A stretch of 8,384 bases of DNA from NCBI GenBank assembly GCA_022013395.1, contig JAKLQL010000236.1:1-8384 (forward strand), given 5' to 3'. The DNA comes from Acetobacterium sp. Its GTDB lineage: Bacteria > Bacillota > Clostridia > Eubacteriales > Eubacteriaceae. The notes below the pieces were generated by a model. It had not been told where the DNA came from. It ran no database searches and saw only the letters and a list, made by a program, of their open reading frames with translations. The position numbers and the translations under genes are program-made. Shown in pieces: positions 6,215 to 8,384 of this stretch (position 1 is the stretch's first letter; every line of letters begins with the position of its first letter).

Positions 6215-6234
6215 GGTACCACCACTACCGATAA
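6145..6234 (+). CDS. Candidate small ORF B in the HTH-gene leader (LSCGGNGT peptide)
   Basis: The ATG at 6145 opens 29 codons, MSGEIAGVTLSCGGNGTPG followed by a basic, aromatic tail, stopping at TAA 6232-6234. It ends 17 nt before the next gene, almost the same spacing as small ORF A has before the primase. Of the eight codons for LSCGGNxT, four differ from ORF A; three of those changes are synonymous third-base changes, and GCA/GGC (Ala/Gly) is the exception. The start has GGAGG directly abutting the ATG, so efficient initiation is doubtful. Confidence 0.3.
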   Translation: MSGEIAGVTLSCGGNGTPGLAARRYHHYR

Positions 6235-6251
6235 AAAGAAAGGAGCTTCTC

Positions 6252-6653
6252 ATGAGTAACAAAACCATCAAAACGATCAAAGCCAATATCACCGACCTTC
6301 AGGCCCGGATCTGGCGCAATACCCAATTTCTTGAGCATGCTCAGAAACAGCTGGCGCTGATCTATCGGGCGACATCGGCGACCAATCGCCGCAGTCGAGC
6401 GCAGATCGGCCAGCTCCGAGCCGCCATTGACCGGGACAGCCGTCAGCTGGAAGCCGCCAACCAGGCCCTGGTGGCCGCCATTGACAACCAGGCCAGCCCC
6501 CAGATCCAGGAGCTGCTGACCCGCCGCTACATCAATGACCAGCCCTTTGCCGACATCGCGGATGCCATGGGGTATGATCTGCGCTGGGTCTACCGGCTCC
6601 ATGCCCGGGGGCTGGGGGCAGAAAAAAAAGCCGGGTTAAAACTAACCCGGTGA
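6252..6653 (+). CDS. DUF1492-like coiled-coil/HTH phage regulator
   Basis: This 133-residue basic protein has a long N-terminal coiled coil (about 3-80, heptad-rich with many Gln, Arg and Leu) followed by a sigma-70 region 4-like helix-turn-helix: LLTRRYINDQPFADIADAMG (88-107) and a second helix, YDLRWVYRLHARGL. This is the organisation of DUF1492 and ArpU-type phage regulators, which switch on late genes in some phages. The frame is open further upstream, but ATG 6252 is preferred because AGGAG (6241-6245) lies six bases before it and the coiled coil starts there. It sits just before the DUF1659, DUF2922 and lysis genes, which it may control. The last codons overlap an 8-bp inverted repeat. 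Confidence 0.85.
   Translation: MSNKTIKTIKANITDLQARIWRNTQFLEHAQKQLALIYRATSATNRRSRAQIGQLRAAIDRDSRQLEAANQALVAAIDNQASPQIQELLTRRYINDQPFADIADAMGYDLRWVYRLHARGLGAEKKAGLKLTR
6622..6650 (-). terminator. Terminator-like hairpin reading on the minus strand
   Basis: CCGGGTTA (6631-6638) pairs perfectly with TAACCCGG (6643-6650) over a 4-nt loop. On the plus strand it is preceded by eight A residues (6622-6629) and not followed by Ts, so the arrangement works only for transcripts coming from the right, where the hairpin is followed by C and U8. No minus-strand gene is visible, so it may stop antisense transcription into the replication module. The A-run also encodes the Lys codons of the HTH protein tail. 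Confidence 0.45.
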
Positions 6654-6678
6654 GGTTGTCGTTACTGGGTTATCGTTT

Positions 6679-6737
6679 TTGACTGTCTGAGTCGGGATCG
6701 CTTTAACTCTATTATCGGTCCGACTCTGCTCAGTCAA
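6679..6737 (+). promoter_or_regulatory. Hairpin and weak promoter before the DUF1659 gene
   Basis: GAGTCGG (6689-6695) pairs perfectly with CCGACTC (6720-6726), and outside a small internal loop TTGACT (6679-6684) pairs with AGTCAA (6732-6737). There is no U-run, so it is not a simple terminator. TTGACT followed 17 bp later by TTTAAC (6702-6707) is a weak sigma-A promoter candidate, in which case the dyad would act as an operator. The rest of the 152-bp gap holds nothing I can name before the RBS at 6791. Confidence 0.35.
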
Positions 6738-6805
6738 CACGCCATTTAAAGCCATCTGCCGATCATGATAAACTGAAAACAAATCTAGGAAGGGAGGACA
6801 TCCAA

Positions 6806-7027
6806 ATGGCAGTAACCACTGATTTTCTGGAACAGAAGATCCAGATCCGCTCCAACCACGGCCTCGTCGATGGGAAGGAAAAAATCACCAGCCGCACCTA
6901 TGGCGATGTGAAAGCCGCGGCCACCGATGCCGACATCTATGATGTGGCGACGATCATTGCCGGGCTTCAGGAGCCGGTACTGGAAGAAGTCATCAAACAG
7001 GAAGTAAGCCTGATCGTACCGGTCTAA
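6806..7027 (+). CDS. DUF1659 family protein
   Basis: This 73-residue protein matches the DUF1659 pattern: an N-terminal stretch with a basic patch (LEQKIQIRSN), the core GKEKITSRTYGDVKAAATDADIY split over residues 23-45, and a C-terminal VATIIAGLQEPVLEEV ending in strand-like SLIVPV. The function of the family is unknown. AGGGAGG (6791-6797) lies 8 nt before the ATG. The gene is 33 nt upstream of a DUF2922 gene, the usual partner in Bacillota, and the two are probably co-transcribed. Confidence 0.88.
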   Translation: MAVTTDFLEQKIQIRSNHGLVDGKEKITSRTYGDVKAAATDADIYDVATIIAGLQEPVLEEVIKQEVSLIVPV

Positions 7028-7060
7028 CGCTGATTCAAATCTAACGAAAGGAGGAACTCT

Positions 7061-7285
7061 ATGGCAGCAAATACCATCTTGCAACTGACCTTTAAGCGGT
7101 CGGATCTGAAAACCACCACCATGTCGATTACCAATCCCAAGTCGGGACTGACGGTGGATGCGGTCAACACCGCCATGGCGGGCATCATTGCCAAAAACAT
7201 TTTTGCCCCGGATGGCATGAACCTGATCGCCAAAGCCAAGGCCGAACTGGTCGTCACCGACACCACCGCCTTTTCGATGAGCTAG
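7061..7285 (+). CDS. DUF2922 family protein
   Basis: This 74-residue protein fits DUF2922: strand-rich N-terminus LQLTFKRSDLKTTTMSI, a central TVDAVNTAMAGIIAKNIF helix (46-64 region), then MNLIAKAKAELVVTDTT with the family's typical end. Function unknown. AAAGGAGG (7047-7054) lies six bases before the ATG. In many Bacillota a small YvrJ-like membrane protein follows this pair; here the third hairpin copy and the lysis genes follow instead. Confidence 0.88.
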   Translation: MAANTILQLTFKRSDLKTTTMSITNPKSGLTVDAVNTAMAGIIAKNIFAPDGMNLIAKAKAELVVTDTTAFSMS

Positions 7286-7308
7286 GCCGCAGGTTTCGGC
7301 CGACAGCC

Positions 7309-7406
7309 GTACCGACCAATTGTTAATCTGTTGACCGCTGCGGGATCGGACAGGCGATGCCGTGTCCGCCCCGATGCGGTCAACATGATGTAACAATTGT
7401 CGGTAC
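7309..7406 (+). repeat. Long structured hairpin, family copy 3 (before the endolysin)
   Basis: GTACCGAC-AATTGTTA (7309-7316, 7318-7325; C7317 bulged) pairs with 7391-7406. TTGACCGC (7331-7338) pairs perfectly with GCGGTCAA (7376-7383). CGGG (7341-7344) pairs with CCCG (7370-7373). The apical CGGACA/TGTCCG, GGC/GCC and bulged G (7362) are the same as in copies 1 and 2. The outer stem sequence differs widely from them yet remains paired. It starts 23 nt after the DUF2922 stop and is followed by a U-rich tract (7409-7418), so this copy could also terminate transcription. A box TTTCGGCCCTG (7440-7450) follows, similar to one downstream of copy 1. Confidence 0.8.
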
Positions 7407-7479
7407 TGGTTTTATTTTTAAAAAACAAGGGGCCACAGGTTTCGGCCCTGACAAACTAACAATACCGAAAGGATAAACG

Positions 7480-8025
7480 ATGAACCCATTTATTAAAAAA
7501 GTCCAGGAAGCCCTGGTGGCCCGGGGCTATGCTCCCGGGCCGATTGATGGCCGGGATGGACCCAAAACCCAGAAGGCGGTTAAGGCCTTCCAGCAGGACT
7601 CGGGACTTAGCCCCGATGGCCAGGTGGGGAGCCTCACGGAGAACCGGCTCTTTACCGAGCAGCTTAGCATCATCTCCTTTGATGGCGATGGCTCGACTCC
7701 TCATTTTGCCCGGGCGGAATTTGCCTGCGATTGCGGCGGGGCCTATTGTGACGGCTTTCCGGCGGAGATGAATCTGGAGCTGTTGCTGAAGTTGGAAGCC
7801 CTGCGCAACGCCTTAAACGTTCCGGTGATCATCACCTCCGGGGTCCGTTGCCCCACACGCAACGCCGAAGTGGGGGGCGTCGACAATTCCCAGCATCTCT
7901 TTGGTCAGGCCGCCGATCTCTATGCCCCCGGCATCCCGATTGACACCGTCGCCGCCATCGCGGAAAGTCTGGGGCTGGCAGCCATTCTTTATGCCGACCG
8001 GGGCTTTGTCCATCTGGCGGTATAG
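7480..8025 (+). CDS. Endolysin: peptidoglycan-binding domain plus M15 peptidase
   Basis: This 181-residue lysis enzyme is predicted to cut peptide crosslinks of the cell wall. Residues about 3-58 form a PG_binding_1 domain (VQEALVARGY, IDGRDGPKTQKAVKAFQ). Residues about 74-181 form a zinc M15 peptidase: SGVRCPTRNAEVGG (120-133), then H139 and D146 in SQHLFGQAADL, and H178 in the final FVHLAV, together the expected zinc ligands. The chain ends three residues after the last ligand, shorter than usual for M15_3 enzymes, which continue for several more. GAAAGGAT (7467-7474) lies 5 nt before the ATG. No signal peptide is seen, so release by the holin encoded next is expected. Confidence 0.92.
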   Translation: MNPFIKKVQEALVARGYAPGPIDGRDGPKTQKAVKAFQQDSGLSPDGQVGSLTENRLFTEQLSIISFDGDGSTPHFARAEFACDCGGAYCDGFPAEMNLELLLKLEALRNALNVPVIITSGVRCPTRNAEVGGVDNSQHLFGQAADLYAPGIPIDTVAAIAESLGLAAILYADRGFVHLAV

Positions 8026-8384
8026 CTGGGCTCTGGTCGGTGGCCTGATTGGCCAGATCCTGGGCGGCTGGGACGGTTTTCTCCTCTGTCTCACCGCCTT
8101 TGTGGTGATCGACTACCTCACCGGGGTTCTGGCCGCGGCCCAGCAGCAGCGTCTCTCCAGCGCCCAGGGCTTTCGCGGCATCCTCAGAAAAATACTGATC
8201 TTTACCGTCGTCGCCATGGGGCACCTACTGGACACCACCCTGTTAGGCGGGTCCGGCGCCCCGCTGCGGTCGGCGATGATCTTTTTCTACATTGCCAACG
8301 AAGGCCTGAGCATTACAGAAAATCTGGCCGCCCTGGGGGTGCCGATCCCCAAACGCCTCAAACAGGTGGTGGCCGAGCTGGGGG
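7991..8384 (+). CDS. Phage holin, TcdE/phi-LC3 (holin_4) type, partial at window end
   Basis: This membrane protein would make holes in the cytoplasmic membrane so that the endolysin can reach the wall. The frame gives WALVGGLIGQILGGWDG, LCLTAFVVIDYLTGVLAA, LSSAQGFRGILRKIL, a second membrane segment with FTVVAMGHLLD, then SAMIFFYIANEGLSITENL and GVPIPKRLKQ, the family's ordered hallmarks. It is cut by the window end, probably within a few tens of residues of its stop. The start is unclear: ATG 7991 or TTG 8006, both inside the endolysin gene and both without a good ribosome binding site, so coupling to endolysin translation is likely. Confidence 0.88.
   Translation, partial: MPTGALSIWRYSWALVGGLIGQILGGWDGFLLCLTAFVVIDYLTGVLAAAQQQRLSSAQGFRGILRKILIFTVVAMGHLLDTTLLGGSGAPLRSAMIFFYIANEGLSITENLAALGVPIPKRLKQVVAELG

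Noticed and set aside
981..7406. Hairpins as integron attC sites
   Set aside because: They separate genes like attC sites, but the order is GTTAATC...GATTAAC, opposite to the RYYYAAC...GTTRRRY layout, and no integrase is present.
1..8384. CRISPR array, tRNA or rRNA genes
   Set aside because: No regularly spaced direct repeats with unique spacers, and no cloverleaf or rRNA-like sequence seen on either strand.

Overview
The window looks like part of a prophage or phage-derived island in a Bacillota genome, most likely a clostridial one. The support is strong AGGAGG-type ribosome binding sites, adjacent DUF1659 and DUF2922 genes (families typical of Bacillota), and a TcdE/phi-LC3-type holin. 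An Acetobacterium/Eubacterium-like host would fit, but that is an impression and not something the sequence proves. Genes are fairly GC-rich and the gaps are AT-richer. Every gene I can support is on the + strand.

Layout: 1-131 holds the tail of an upstream reading frame and a probable terminator. A near-consensus promoter (159-187) with an overlapping inverted repeat starts the first unit, which carries a small Cys-rich gene (327-764) with a degenerate Com-like zinc finger, then about 390 bp without a clear gene. Next comes the replication module: a family A DNA polymerase with proofreading domain (1152-3089) and a RepB-type primase fused to an SF3/D5 helicase (3418-5861). The primase is split by a frameshift exactly where Walker B should be, and it carries an in-frame palindromic repeat insertion. 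An array of CGAAAGGG repeats next to an AT-rich tract follows (5916-6083) and is a candidate origin or operator cluster. Then come a DUF1492-like coiled-coil/HTH regulator (6252-6653), DUF1659 (6806-7027), DUF2922 (7061-7285), an M15 endolysin with a peptidoglycan-binding domain (7480-8025) and a holin that runs off the window. No terminase, portal, capsid, tail or integrase gene is visible.

The most striking unexplained signal is a family of three long structured hairpins (981-1076, 3102-3198, 7309-7406), all in the same orientation in gaps between genes. They share an invariant apical core, and their stems differ by compensatory base changes: one pair is T-A, G-C and C-G in the three copies. 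Two copies flank the polymerase gene as direct repeats. A second repeated element lies in the leaders of the primase and HTH genes (3291-3399 and 6138-6234); each copy encodes a tiny ORF with the shared peptide LSCGGNxT and mostly synonymous differences.

Taken together this is a replication, regulation and lysis cassette read in one direction. It has few visible promoters and many structured intergenic RNAs or DNA hairpins that may process, attenuate or rearrange it.
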